DNA of 64,000 nucleotides from Pseudomonas tremae (GTDB lineage Bacteria; Pseudomonadota; Gammaproteobacteria; Pseudomonadales; Pseudomonadaceae), in NCBI RefSeq assembly GCF_001401155.1, contig NZ_LJRO01000090.1, positions 62,001 to 126,000 of the forward strand. Reading direction: 5' to 3'. Shown in pieces: positions 10,414 to 19,610 of this stretch. Within the stretch, counting starts at the first letter, position 1; each line of letters starts with the position of its first letter. A program made the translations under genes and the position numbers. A model generated the notes under the pieces. It was not told where the DNA came from. It saw only the letters and a list, made by a program, of their open reading frames with translations, and ran no database searches.

Positions 10414-11612
10414 GTCTGTTCAAATACCGCGCGCTGGACGCGCAAGGCGCGCCGCAGAACGGCACACTGGAGGCTCGAGATCAGGACGCTGCCATTGCTG
10501 CTTTGCAAAAGCGCGGTTTGATGGTCTTGCAGGTCGATGTCGCCGGTCTCGGCGGGCTACGTCGTGTGCTCGGCAGCGGCTTGCTGAACGGAGCGGCGCT
10601 GGTCAGTTTTACTCAGCAGCTCGCTACGTTGCTGGGTGCAGGGCAACCTTTGGAACGATCTCTCGGGATTCTGCTCAAACAGCCTGGACAACCGCAGACC
10701 AAGGCGCTGATCGAACGTATTCGCGAGCAGGTCAAGGCGGGTAAGCCGTTGTCCGTTGCGCTGGAAGAAGAGGGCACTCAGTTTTCGCCCCTCTATATAA
10801 GCATGGTGCGCGCCGGTGAAGCCGGTGGTGCTCTCGAAAGCACGTTGCGCCAGCTGAGCGATTACCTGGAACGCAGCCAGTTGTTGCGCGGTGAAGTGAT
10901 CAACGCACTGATCTACCCGGCGTTCCTTGTCGTAGGTGTGCTGGGCTCACTGGCCTTGTTGCTGGCTTACGTGGTGCCGCAATTCGTACCCATTTTCAAG
11001 GATCTCGGGGTGCCGATCCCTTTGATCACCGAGGTCATTCTCGACCTTGGACAGTTTCTCGGTGACTACGGCCTGGCGGTGTTTGCAGGTCTGATTGCGC
11101 TTATATGGGGCATGGCGATCCGCATGCGTGATCCCCTGCGGCGTGAACGGCGTGACCGCCGCCTGTTGGGTATCCGGGTCATCGGCCCTCTGTTGCAGCG
11201 CATCGAAGCCGCGCGCCTGACCCGCACTCTCGGAACGCTTTTGACCAATGGCGTGGCGTTGCTTCAGGCGCTGGTCATCGCACGGCAGGTGTGTACCAAT
11301 CGTGCCTTGCAGGCCCAGGTGGAGCAGGCCGCCGAGTCGGTCAAGGGCGGTGGCACGCTGGCCAGTGCGTTCGGCGCGCAGCCACTGCTGCCGGACCTGG
11401 CCCTGCAAATGATTGAAGTCGGCGAACAGGCTGGCGAGCTGGACACGATGCTGATGAAGGTCGCCGACGTGTTCGACGTCGAGGCCAAGCGCGGTATCGA
11501 CCGCATGCTGGCAGCTCTTGTACCGGCGTTGACAGTGGTGATGGCGGGCATGGTCGCGGTGATCATGCTGGCCATCATGCTGCCGCTGATGAGCCTGACC
11601 AGCAATATCTGA
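10410..11612 (+). CDS. gspF: Type II secretion inner-membrane protein GspF
   Basis: A 400-residue polytopic inner-membrane platform protein. Both GspF/PilC repeats are visible (FTQQLATLLGAGQPLERSL near residue 70 and RIEAARLTRTLGTLLTNGV near 270), each leading into hydrophobic membrane segments (around 170-190, 220-240 and 365-390). The start overlaps the gspE stop by 4 bp (ATGA), so translation is probably coupled. It couples the GspE motor to assembly of the pseudopilus. Confidence 0.93.
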
Positions 11613-11637
11613 ATCCATGAACGAGGAAACCATTGCG

Positions 11638-12069
11638 ATGAATTTTAGCCGTACACGCTTCAAACCCGCACGCCGTCAGGGTGGCTTCACCTTGCTGGAA
11701 ATGCTCGCCGTTATCGTCCTGCTGGGCATCGTTGCGACCATTGTCGTGCGGCAAGTGGGCGGCAACGTCGACAAGGGCAAGTACGGCGCGGGCAAGGCGC
11801 AGCTGGCGAGCCTGGGCATGAAAATCGAAAGCTACGCGCTGGATGTCGGTTCGCCTCCCAAGACGTTGCAGCAGTTGACTGAAAAACCGGGTAACGCGTC
11901 GAACTGGAATGGCCCTTACGCCAAGCCTTCGGACCTCAAGGACCCGTTCGGCCATGCATTTGGCTATCGCTTCCCAGGCCAGCACGGCAGCTTCGATCTG
12001 ATCTTCTACGGCCAGGACGGTCAGCCGGGTGGCGAAGGTTACAGCGCCGACCTGGGCAACTGGGAGTAA
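11638..12069 (+). CDS. gspG: Major pseudopilin GspG
   Basis: A 143-residue major pseudopilin. The prepilin peptidase site is G16/F17 in QGGFTLLE, with the required glutamate at +5 (E21), followed by the hydrophobic assembly helix. The C-terminal part has the GspG pattern WNGPYAKPSDLKDPFG and the terminal aspartates of the calcium-binding loop (GEGYSADLGNWE). ATG at 11638 has GAGGAAA upstream; an in-frame ATG at 11617 lacks a ribosome binding site. No prepilin peptidase gene is present in this operon, so PilD encoded elsewhere would have to process it. Confidence 0.92.
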   Translation: MNFSRTRFKPARRQGGFTLLEMLAVIVLLGIVATIVVRQVGGNVDKGKYGAGKAQLASLGMKIESYALDVGSPPKTLQQLTEKPGNASNWNGPYAKPSDLKDPFGHAFGYRFPGQHGSFDLIFYGQDGQPGGEGYSADLGNWE

Positions 12070-12077
12070 ATGGCGGA

Positions 12078-12512
12078 ATGAAAACGTCTGTTGCGAGCCG
12101 GGGTTTTACCCTCATGGAAATGCTGGTGGTGCTGGTCTTGATGAGCATCGCTGTCGGTCTGGTGGGTTTCGGTCTGCAACAGGGTTTGAGTACTGCCAGC
12201 GAGCGTCGTGCAGTGGGCGACATGGTCGAGGCACTGCGGGCGACCCGAGTGCGGGCTATTGTGACGGGCCAGCCGGCGCGCACCGAGTTCAATCTGCGCA
12301 AGGCAACGTTCAAGGCCCCCGGCAAGCGTGAAATGCGTTGGCCTGTCACGCTGCGAGTGACCCTGCAGACCTCCTCGGACCTTGGCTCGTCGGTCGAGTT
12401 TTACCCGGACGGAGGTTCCAGCGGTGGCAACGTTTTGGTCGCCGACGGTGACCGGCGCTGGCGTATCGATATTGGCTGGCTGACCGGCAGTGTCCAGGTT
12501 CGGTCGCTTTAA
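12078..12512 (+). CDS. gspH: Minor pseudopilin GspH
   Basis: A 144-residue minor pseudopilin with the cleavage motif RGFTLMEM (G9/F10, glutamate at +5) and a GspH-type C-terminal beta domain ending GWLTGSVQV. It lies 8 bp after gspG and its stop codon overlaps the gspI start (TAATG). Assignment among H, I and J rests on order and size as much as on motifs. Confidence 0.85.
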   Translation: MKTSVASRGFTLMEMLVVLVLMSIAVGLVGFGLQQGLSTASERRAVGDMVEALRATRVRAIVTGQPARTEFNLRKATFKAPGKREMRWPVTLRVTLQTSSDLGSSVEFYPDGGSSGGNVLVADGDRRWRIDIGWLTGSVQVRSL

Positions 12513-12883
12513 TGAAAACATCGCAGTCGGGGTTCACCCTGCTGGAGATGCTGGCTGCATTGACCGTTATGGCGGTCTGCAGTGGCGTTTTACTGGTTGC
12601 GTTCGGGCAAAGTGCGCGGTCGCTGCAACAGGTGTCACGCAGCGACCGGCTCAGTCACGCTGCCCGCACCATCATGGATCAGGAAAGCGCCGGGCCGCTG
12701 GAAAACGCTACGCGTAAGGGCACCTTGTCCGGCATTGACTGGACACTGGATATTCACCAATTGCCAGGCGCGAACGGACAACCCAGGCTGTTTCGCCTTG
12801 ATCTGTCGCTGAACGAGCATCAGCGCAAGGCGCAGTTCAGTACCCTGAAGCTACGCGGCGCTGTCACCGGGGCTGGCTCATGA
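12512..12883 (+). CDS. gspI: Minor pseudopilin GspI
   Basis: A 123-residue minor pseudopilin with SGFTLLEM (cleavage after G7, glutamate at +5) and the short beta domain typical of GspI. The start shares a base with the gspH stop and the end overlaps gspJ by 4 bp, so the pseudopilins are translated as a coupled set. GspI normally nucleates the tip complex with GspJ and GspK. Confidence 0.85.
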   Translation: MKTSQSGFTLLEMLAALTVMAVCSGVLLVAFGQSARSLQQVSRSDRLSHAARTIMDQESAGPLENATRKGTLSGIDWTLDIHQLPGANGQPRLFRLDLSLNEHQRKAQFSTLKLRGAVTGAGS

Positions 12884-13512
12884 GGTCGGCTCAGCGTGGC
12901 TTCACGTTGCTTGAAGTGTTGCTGGTGATCAGCCTGCTGGGCGTGCTGCTGGTATTGGTAGCCGGGGCATTGTTGGGAGCCAATCGTGCCGTGCTCAAGG
13001 CTGAGCGCTACACCGTCAATCTGGATGAGACCCGCGCTGCGCAGGCCTTTTTGCGCAGTTCGATAAGCCAGGCGCTGCCGCTGGACACGTCCGCGGAAGA
13101 CGATGTGAACAGCGGTTTTTTCGAAGGCTCGGCGCAACAGTTGCGGTTTGTCGCCACGTTGCCTGGCGAGTTGGGCGGCGGCATCCAGGTTCATAGCCTT
13201 GAGCTCAAGGGGCCTGAGGGGCGTCGTTCCTTGCAGGTATCTTTTGCTCAGGTTCAGTCCGGTGCAAACGGTATTGCACTTAAACCGTGGGGTGAGCCTC
13301 AAGTGTTGCTGCAAAACGTCGATTCACTGACGTTCAGTTACAGAGGGCTCAACCCGAAGGGCAAGCCTACAGGATGGCTGCCCGATTGGCCGTGGCCGAA
13401 TCGTTTACCGGGAGCGGTACGGATCGACATGCAGACCAGAGGAACCATCAAATGGGTACCCGAGGTTGTAGCGTTGCGTCTGGATTTGTCCGGCGGGGCG
13501 AGCGGCGAATGA
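12880..13512 (+). CDS. gspJ: Minor pseudopilin GspJ
   Basis: A 210-residue minor pseudopilin with QRGFTLLEVLL (cleavage after G7, glutamate at +5). The long C-terminal beta domain (FSYRGLNPKGKPTG, then LPGAVRIDMQT) matches the GspJ pattern. It overlaps gspI and gspK by 4 bp each (ATGA). Confidence 0.88.
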   Translation: MRSAQRGFTLLEVLLVISLLGVLLVLVAGALLGANRAVLKAERYTVNLDETRAAQAFLRSSISQALPLDTSAEDDVNSGFFEGSAQQLRFVATLPGELGGGIQVHSLELKGPEGRRSLQVSFAQVQSGANGIALKPWGEPQVLLQNVDSLTFSYRGLNPKGKPTGWLPDWPWPNRLPGAVRIDMQTRGTIKWVPEVVALRLDLSGGASGE

Positions 13513-14243
13513 TTGAAGCAAATCGATACCAGCGCGGCGTAGCGCTGCTGGTAGTGCTTTGGGTTCTTGCACTGCTCAGCCTGTTGCTGGGCGGGCTGGC
13601 GGGCTGGGTGCAACTGGAAAGCCGGCAGGCACTCTGGCTGCGGCAGAACACGCAGGCTTTGATGGCGGCTGAGGCTGGCATGAATATGGCTGTGCAGGGG
13701 TTGCTTGATCCTGCGCAGCGCAAACGCTGGATTGCCGATGGGCGTCTGGTGTCGTTGCGCATGGATGACACGCAACTGGTTGTGAGTATCAGGAGCGAGC
13801 GCGGCAAGCTGGACCTTAATAGTGCGCCGGTCGCCGATATATCCCGGCTGCTGCAGGCGTGTGGCGCGGCCAAAAACCAGGCCAGCAGTATTGCCCAGGT
13901 GCTGGAGGCTCAGCGTAATGGCGGCCAGTCACCCTTGCGAGTGGTCGAGGAAGTACGTCAGTTGCCGGGCATGAGTCAGGCGCTGTATACCCGGATATTA
14001 CCGGAAATAACATTATGGAGCGGCCTGGACAGGCCCGATCCGGCATTCGCTTCGGGGTTGCTGCGTAGGGCCTTGAACTTGCCGAACCAGAGCGCTGCAG
14101 GGGCTGATCCTGGCGAGGTACTGGCCATCGACAGCCGCGCAGAACGACCGGGCGGTGTGACCGCCCTGTTAAAAACCACTGTTTTATTGAGCCCATCGGA
14201 GGGAAGCGCACAGCCCTACAGGGTATTGCGTTGGCAAGAATGA
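13509..14243 (+). CDS. gspK: Minor pseudopilin GspK (tip)
   Basis: A 244-residue minor pseudopilin. The site RGVALLVVLW (cleavage after G10) lacks the +5 glutamate, the hallmark of GspK, which sits at the very tip of the pseudopilus. KLDLNSAPVADISRLLQ and LPGMSQALYTRILP are the helix-hairpin elements of the GspK alpha domain. The protein is shorter than classical GspK (about 300 or more residues). ATG at 13509 overlaps the gspJ stop by 4 bp; the longer open frame starting at 13374 runs inside gspJ and is not used. Confidence 0.88.
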   Translation: MIEANRYQRGVALLVVLWVLALLSLLLGGLAGWVQLESRQALWLRQNTQALMAAEAGMNMAVQGLLDPAQRKRWIADGRLVSLRMDDTQLVVSIRSERGKLDLNSAPVADISRLLQACGAAKNQASSIAQVLEAQRNGGQSPLRVVEEVRQLPGMSQALYTRILPEITLWSGLDRPDPAFASGLLRRALNLPNQSAAGADPGEVLAIDSRAERPGGVTALLKTTVLLSPSEGSAQPYRVLRWQE

Positions 14244-15310
14244 ATTCATCAGTTTCTGCACGTCTGGCGCCTGTTTACGCGTTACGCGAACAGGTCGCCA
14301 GGCAGTGGCGTGGCAGTCCGGCCCAACAGGCATGGCAATGGTGGGTGGCCGAGCTTCGCGCCTGCCTGCCTTTGCGCGTGCGCCGCTGGCTGGGTCGCGA
14401 GACCGTCGAGCAGACGCACGTCTGGCCATTGGTCGAGCCGTTGCCTGTCGCATCGGCCCAAGCGCGACGCGTTCTGCTGCTGCCTGCTTCTGCGGTGCTG
14501 GTGCAAACCTTGCAATTGCCGGCCGCCGCAGCCCGCAACCTGTCCACCGTGGTGGGCTACGAGCTGGATCGCTTTACGCCTTTCGACGCGGGGCAGTTGT
14601 ATTTCGTCGCTCGCCAGGACAGCCGTAGCGCCAGCTTTGTCCAGGTCACGCTGGTGGCCATACTGCGCGAGCGGCTGGACGCGATACTCGCCGAGTGCGC
14701 CGAGCGTGGTCTGCGTCCTGATGCTGTGGACGTTGGCGCTGAAGGTCAGCGCATGGGTGTCGATCTGCTGCCTATGCCGCTGCGTCCGCAACAGTCGCGC
14801 TCTGGCCATCGCTTGCAACGCTGGTTGGGCTGGCTGTGTGTCGGTCTGCTGTTGAGTGCCATGCTGCTGTGGCTGAATGATCGCCAAAGCCTGCTCGACG
14901 ACATGCAAGCCAGCGTCAAGGCACAAAAAGCCCAGGTCGGAGAGGTTCAGCAACTGCGCCAGCAATTGACTAACACCCTGGGTGCCGCCAATTACCTGTT
15001 GCGGCGCAAGGCTGCTCAGCCGCCGCTCTCGGCGTTACTCAGCGAGCTGACCGCCTGCCTTCCTTCGGACACCTGGATCGAGCATCTCGAGATCAGTGAC
15101 AGCGCCGAAGTGGCGTTTTCCGGCCAGAGCGGCAAGGCCAGTGCTTTGATAGGCCGGGTAAAAGACTGTCGTAGCCTGGACAATGCCCAGTTTCAGGGGG
15201 TGATCCAGCCTGACACCAAAACCGGCAAGGATCAGTACTCCCTGCGTGCGCACTTGCACCAGAACCAGCAACAGGAGAACGCCGATGCGCCGTCCACTGA
15301 CAAGCCGTGA
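14240..15310 (+). CDS. gspL: Type II secretion protein GspL (HxcY-like)
   Basis: A 356-residue assembly protein with a cytoplasmic actin-like N-terminal part, a single membrane helix near residues 190-210 (WLGWLCVGLLLSAMLLWL), a coiled-coil stretch and a PilN-like periplasmic domain (PPLSALLSELTACLPSDTWI). Its cytoplasmic part recruits the GspE ATPase to the inner membrane. ATG at 14240 overlaps the gspK stop by 4 bp, which is preferred over a TTG at 14231. Confidence 0.85.
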   Translation: MNSSVSARLAPVYALREQVARQWRGSPAQQAWQWWVAELRACLPLRVRRWLGRETVEQTHVWPLVEPLPVASAQARRVLLLPASAVLVQTLQLPAAAARNLSTVVGYELDRFTPFDAGQLYFVARQDSRSASFVQVTLVAILRERLDAILAECAERGLRPDAVDVGAEGQRMGVDLLPMPLRPQQSRSGHRLQRWLGWLCVGLLLSAMLLWLNDRQSLLDDMQASVKAQKAQVGEVQQLRQQLTNTLGAANYLLRRKAAQPPLSALLSELTACLPSDTWIEHLEISDSAEVAFSGQSGKASALIGRVKDCRSLDNAQFQGVIQPDTKTGKDQYSLRAHLHQNQQQENADAPSTDKP

Positions 15311-15896
15311 ACGGCGGGGCGCGGCCCTTACTGTCCTGGCACTGGTGCTATGCCTGGCGTACTGGTTGTTGATCGACAGCTGGTTCGCCGGGCCATTGCG
15401 TGATATCGGCGAACAGACCGAGCAGTTGCGTGAACAGCAGCAACGCTACGCCGGTTTGTTGCAGCAAGGTGATTCCCTGCGCGAGCAGTTAGAGCAGGCG
15501 CGTCGGGATCCGGCGAGCAGCACCAGCCTGTTGCCAGGAGAAGACCCCAGTGCCGTGGCGGCGGACCTGATGCAGCGTATCGCCGATCTGATCAGCAGTC
15601 AGGCCAACACCGGTGGCGGCTGCGAGCTGACCCAGCGTATGCCGATCACGCCGGAGCAGGACAGCGCCGAGCCGTATCGTCAGGTCAAGGTCAGCCTGAC
15701 CCTGAACTGCGCCATTGAGCCGCTGACGGCCATTTTGCATGCGCTGGAATACCAGCGTCCGTTTCTGTTTATCGATGAGATGAGTATGCGTCGCGACGCC
15801 AATGCGCCTGCCAATGGTGCTGCGGGCAAGCTGGTAGTGCATCTGCTGGTGCGCGGCTACCTGCAACCGGCCAGTGTCGGGGAGGGCGAGCAATGA
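15285..15896 (+). CDS. gspM: Type II secretion protein GspM (HxcZ-like)
   Basis: A 203-residue bitopic inner-membrane protein: one N-terminal membrane helix (about 12-32), a coiled coil (EQTEQLREQQQRYAGLLQQG) and a ferredoxin-like periplasmic domain (PYRQVKVSLTLNCAIEPLTA). ATG at 15285 has AGGAG 7 bases upstream and lies inside the 3' end of gspL (26-bp overlap), so it is translated from its own site. It partners GspL in the assembly platform. Confidence 0.85.
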   Translation: MRRPLTSRERRGAALTVLALVLCLAYWLLIDSWFAGPLRDIGEQTEQLREQQQRYAGLLQQGDSLREQLEQARRDPASSTSLLPGEDPSAVAADLMQRIADLISSQANTGGGCELTQRMPITPEQDSAEPYRQVKVSLTLNCAIEPLTAILHALEYQRPFLFIDEMSMRRDANAPANGAAGKLVVHLLVRGYLQPASVGEGEQ

Positions 15897-16423
15897 TCGG
15901 CTCATTACGTCCGCTGGAGTGGGCCTTGCTGGCATGTGCCGCTTTGCTGGCTGCGCTGATTGCACTGATATTCAGTGGTGCAGCACATTCGCCAGGCTGG
16001 CTGCCGGAGCAGGCGCCGCGTAACCTGACGGATCAGAAGGCGCAGATCCACAGTGCGCCGTCAGCTACTCTGGACAGTCTGGCTAATACTTGGAAGACCC
16101 CGCTTTTCAGTCCTGATCGCAGCCCCGATGCGGCGGTCCGCAAAACTGATGTGCAGGCCTCCAGCCTGGCTGGCCTGACCCTGACCGGGGTAATCATGGA
16201 TGGCTCGCTACGTGTTGCACTGCTCAAACAGGCCAGCGGGCCGGCACTTAAAGTGCGTCAGGGCGCGCGTCTGCCCAATGGCTGGACGCTTGAGCGTCTT
16301 GAGCCTACCGAGGCCACTTTCAGGCTCGACGAGCGTACGCAAGTCCTGCGCCTGCCCGCGTTGCGCCTGCCGCCGCCGTCAAGCAGCCCCCCGATTACCT
16401 TAACCAACGATTCCACCCTGTGA
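15893..16423 (+). CDS. GspC/GspN-like inner-membrane protein (HxcP-like)
   Basis: A 176-residue protein with one membrane helix (residues 8-28, WALLACAALLAALIALIFS) and a periplasmic homology-region domain: LAGLTLTGVIMDGSLRVALL, then KVRQGARLPNGWTLERLEP. This is how GspC-type clamps contact the secretin N0 domain. No PDZ or coiled-coil region follows, so the protein is a short GspC; it is sometimes annotated GspN. It overlaps gspM by 4 bp and is followed at once by the secretin gene, as expected for its partner. Confidence 0.78.
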   Translation: MIGSLRPLEWALLACAALLAALIALIFSGAAHSPGWLPEQAPRNLTDQKAQIHSAPSATLDSLANTWKTPLFSPDRSPDAAVRKTDVQASSLAGLTLTGVIMDGSLRVALLKQASGPALKVRQGARLPNGWTLERLEPTEATFRLDERTQVLRLPALRLPPPSSSPPITLTNDSTL

Positions 16424-18765
16424 TGGGTACATTTTCTGGAGTTCCTGCCATCGCTACCTTGCGCACACCCTTGCTTTGCCTGGCCACCGCCGTCGCCCTT
16501 GGCGGCTGCGCGACACCGTCAGACACACTCGATCCCGACAATGGCATGCTGCAGGAAGCGCTCCAGGGAACGGGTTCACAACGTCCGCCGGTAGACCCGC
16601 GCAGCGAGCGACCGCCTGTCGAGCCACCTGCCCAGCAGACGACGACCTCGCCACAGCGCAAGATCATCCAGGGCAACCAGCGGTTCATCCGTCAGCCCGC
16701 TGCGGCGCCGGCTGCGCGTCCGGCCGAGACTGGCGATATCGTCTTCAACTTCACCAACCAGCCCATTCAGGCGGTAATCAACAGCATCATGGGCGATCTG
16801 CTGCACGAGAATTACAGCATCGCTCAAGGTGTGAAGGGCGACGTCAGCTTCTCGACGTCCAAACCGGTCAACAAGCAACAGGCGCTGTCGATCCTCGAGA
16901 CGCTGCTGTCCTGGACCGATAATGCGATGATCAAACAGGGCAATCGCTACGTCATCCTGCCTTCCAATCAGGCCGTGGCGGGCAAGCTGGTGCCGGAAAT
17001 GCGTGTGGCACAACCTTCGCCAGGAATGTCGGCACGACTGTTTCCGCTGCGTTACATCTCGGCCAACGAAATGCAGAAGCTGCTCAAGCCGTTCGCCCGG
17101 GAAAACGCATTTCTGCTGGTCGATCCGGCGCGCAACGTTCTCAGCCTGGCGGGCACGCCTGAAGAACTGGCCAACTATCAGGACACCATCGACACCTTCG
17201 ATGTGGACTGGCTGAAAGGTATGTCGGTCGGCGTATTCGGTCTGCAGCGCGCTTCGGTCGGCGAACTGATGCCCGAGCTGCAAAAAATGTTCGGCCCTGA
17301 AAGCGGCATGCCGCTGGCGGGCATGGTGCGCTTCCTGCCTATCGAGCGGACCAATTCGGTGGTCGCTATTTCCTCGCAGCCCGAATACCTGCGCGAAGTC
17401 GGCGAGTGGATTCACACCATCGACGAAGGCGGCGGCAACGAGCCGCAGATGTACGTGTACGACGTGCGCAACATGAAGGCCACTGACCTTGCCAAATACC
17501 TGCGGCAGATCTACGGCACGGGCGCTATCAAGGAAGATTCGCCGGCCAAGGTGGCGCCAGGTCTGCGCACCACCACTCTGTCATCGCTCAACTCCAGCGG
17601 CGGCGGCGGCATGAGCGGTTCCGGTGGGCTGGGCGGCAACGGCGGTGGTATCGGCAACAGCGGCGGCATGAGCAATGGCGGCGGTTTTGGTAACAACCAG
17701 GGCCTGAACAACAGCCAGAACAACGCCGACAGCGAATCCGAGGGTGATGACCAGAGCGGCGGTGATTCCGAATCCGATTCGTCCGGCCAGGACGGCAGCG
17801 GCTCCGCAGGCAACGGCAAGTCACTCGACGCCAGCACGCGCATTACTGCGCAGAAGAGCAGCAACCAGTTGCTGGTACGCACACGTCCAGCACAGTGGAA
17901 AGAAATCGAATCAGCCATCAAGCGCCTCGATAATCCACCGCTGCAAGTGCAGATCGAGACGCGCATTCTGGAAGTCTCGTTGACTGGCGAACTGGACATG
18001 GGCGTGCAGTGGTATCTGGGGCGTCTGGCGGGCAATTCGGGAACCACCGGAAACGTCGCCAACACGGCAGGCAGTCAGGGCGCACTCGGCACCGGCGGGG
18101 CTGCGCTGGGCGCGACCGATGCGTTCTTCTACTCCTTCGTCAGCAATAATTTGCAGGTGGCGTTGCGCGCTCTTGAACGCAATGGCCGCACTCAGGTGCT
18201 GTCGGCGCCGTCGCTGGTGGTCATGAACAATCAGCAGGCGCAGATTCAGGTGGGTGACAACATTCCGATCAGCCAGACCTCGATCAACACCAATACGTCC
18301 ACCAACACCACATTGAGCAGTGTGGAATACGTGCAGACCGGTGTGATTCTCGATGTCGTGCCGCGCATCAATCCGGGTGGCCTGGTGTACATGGACATTC
18401 AGCAACAGGTCAGTAATGCCGACAACAACGCCTCGAATAACGATGCCAACGGCAACCCGCGCATTTCAAGTCGCTCCGTTTCCACTCAGGTTGCGGCTCA
18501 GAGCGGTCAGACGATATTGCTGGGCGGGCTGATCAAGCAGGATAACGCAGAGACGGTCGACGCCGTGCCGTATCTGGGACGTATTCCAGGCTTGAGATGG
18601 CTGTTCGGCACCACCAGCAAGTCCAAGGGGCGTACCGAGCTGATCGTGCTGATTACGCCACGGGTCATCACCAGCAGCAGTCAGGCGCGTCAGGTGACTG
18701 ATGATTACCGTCAGCAGATGCAGCTGCTCAAACCCGAGGTTTCGCGGACCAGCATGCATAACTGA
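16423..18765 (+). CDS. gspD: Type II secretion outer-membrane secretin GspD, a predicted lipoprotein (HxcQ-like)
   Basis: A 780-residue secretin, the outer-membrane channel. The signal peptide ends in a lipobox (VALGGC, lipidated C29), so this is a liposecretin like P. aeruginosa HxcQ; consistent with this, no pilotin gene is present. N0 (FNFTNQPIQAVINSIMGDLL) and N1-N3 domains precede the C-terminal secretin domain (VLSAPSLVVMNNQQAQIQVG, then VPYLGRIPGLRWLFG). The N3 region is interrupted at about residues 389-466 by a low-complexity linker of Gly, Ser and Asn passing into Asp/Glu/Ser. ATG at 16423 shares one base with the preceding stop; a GTG directly before it is possible. Confidence 0.93.
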   Translation: MGTFSGVPAIATLRTPLLCLATAVALGGCATPSDTLDPDNGMLQEALQGTGSQRPPVDPRSERPPVEPPAQQTTTSPQRKIIQGNQRFIRQPAAAPAARPAETGDIVFNFTNQPIQAVINSIMGDLLHENYSIAQGVKGDVSFSTSKPVNKQQALSILETLLSWTDNAMIKQGNRYVILPSNQAVAGKLVPEMRVAQPSPGMSARLFPLRYISANEMQKLLKPFARENAFLLVDPARNVLSLAGTPEELANYQDTIDTFDVDWLKGMSVGVFGLQRASVGELMPELQKMFGPESGMPLAGMVRFLPIERTNSVVAISSQPEYLREVGEWIHTIDEGGGNEPQMYVYDVRNMKATDLAKYLRQIYGTGAIKEDSPAKVAPGLRTTTLSSLNSSGGGGMSGSGGLGGNGGGIGNSGGMSNGGGFGNNQGLNNSQNNADSESEGDDQSGGDSESDSSGQDGSGSAGNGKSLDASTRITAQKSSNQLLVRTRPAQWKEIESAIKRLDNPPLQVQIETRILEVSLTGELDMGVQWYLGRLAGNSGTTGNVANTAGSQGALGTGGAALGATDAFFYSFVSNNLQVALRALERNGRTQVLSAPSLVVMNNQQAQIQVGDNIPISQTSINTNTSTNTTLSSVEYVQTGVILDVVPRINPGGLVYMDIQQQVSNADNNASNNDANGNPRISSRSVSTQVAAQSGQTILLGGLIKQDNAETVDAVPYLGRIPGLRWLFGTTSKSKGRTELIVLITPRVITSSSQARQVTDDYRQQMQLLKPEVSRTSMHN

Positions 18766-18799
18766 CGCTGTGTTAGTTTTGCCACGACATCCACTCACG

Positions 18800-18819
18800 G
18801 CGCTGCCTGTCGGCAGCGC
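18800..18819 (+). other. Hairpin between gspD and the esterase gene
   Basis: GCGCTGCC (18800-18807) and GGCAGCGC (18812-18819) form a perfect 8-bp stem with loop TGTC, 20 bp before the esterase start. There is no T tract, so it is more likely an mRNA stabiliser or partial terminator separating the secretion operon from the esterase gene. Confidence 0.45.
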
Positions 18820-18839
18820 TCAAAAGAGGTCATGAACCG

Positions 18840-19559
18840 ATGCTGAAATTTTTCGCCGCCTTGCTGTTTGCTGTTGCCGGGATGGCGCAGGCACAGGACA
18901 CCCTGCACACGGATCTGCCGCTGGACTACCTTGCGCAAGCAAATGTCGAAACCCCGAACCGGCCGCTGGTGATCTTCATTCATGGCTATGGCAGCAACGC
19001 TGCTGATCTGTTCGGGCTCAAGGAGCATCTGCCGGCCGATTACAACTACCTGTCGGTGCAGGCTCCGGTAACGTTACAGCCCGACAGTTACAAGTGGTTC
19101 ACCCAAAAGCGGGGTGCACCCGATTACGACGGCGTGACTGAAGACCTGAAAAGCAGCGGCACCAAACTGACTGCATTCATTACTCAGGCCACGGCAAAAT
19201 TCCACACTCAGCCTGACAAGGTTTTTCTGGTCGGCTTCAGCCAGGGCGCAATGATGAGCTACGAAGTTGCCTTGCGTCAGCCGAAGCTGGTGGGGGGCAT
19301 TGCGGCGTTGAGCGGGCGTTTGTTGCCGGTGGTTCAGTCCGAGGTCAAACCCTCTGACGACCTCAAGGCGTTGAAAGTCTTCATCGGTCATGGAAAGCAG
19401 GACCGCCAGGTGGCCTACGCCAGCGGCCCGCAAGCCGAAGCAACCCTCAAGTCGCTCGGCCTGACGCCGCAGTTTCATGCTTATGAAGGCCTTGGGCACA
19501 GCATCAGCGAGGCTGAAGTGGTGGACCTGGGGAACTGGTTGCAACAGTCAGCACGCTAG
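18840..19559 (+). CDS. Secreted carboxylesterase / lysophospholipase-like hydrolase
   Basis: A 239-residue alpha/beta hydrolase of the carboxylesterase/phospholipase (AbH_2) group. A signal peptide (1-19, cleavage after AQA) precedes HGYGSNAADLF (oxyanion-hole segment), the nucleophile elbow GFSQG with S134, the acid in GHGKQDRQV and the catalytic histidine in GLGHSIS. AGAGG lies 9 bases before the ATG at 18840. It follows gspD by 74 bp in the same direction, so it could be a client of the type II system, but that is inference from position and signal peptide only. Confidence 0.82.
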   Translation: MLKFFAALLFAVAGMAQAQDTLHTDLPLDYLAQANVETPNRPLVIFIHGYGSNAADLFGLKEHLPADYNYLSVQAPVTLQPDSYKWFTQKRGAPDYDGVTEDLKSSGTKLTAFITQATAKFHTQPDKVFLVGFSQGAMMSYEVALRQPKLVGGIAALSGRLLPVVQSEVKPSDDLKALKVFIGHGKQDRQVAYASGPQAEATLKSLGLTPQFHAYEGLGHSISEAEVVDLGNWLQQSAR

Positions 19560-19561
19560 CC

Positions 19562-19597
19562 AAAACGTGCGTCATCATGCCTGGAGGGGCGACGCAC
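19562..19597 (-). terminator. Terminator of the unknown membrane-protein gene
   Basis: Read on the minus strand, GTGCGTC (19597-19591) pairs with GACGCAC (19573-19567) and is followed by GTTTT. It sits 14 bp after the stop codon of the gene at 19611-20357 and could also stop transcription arriving from the esterase gene. Confidence 0.5.
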
Positions 19598-19610
19598 CAT
19601 TCACGGTTAA

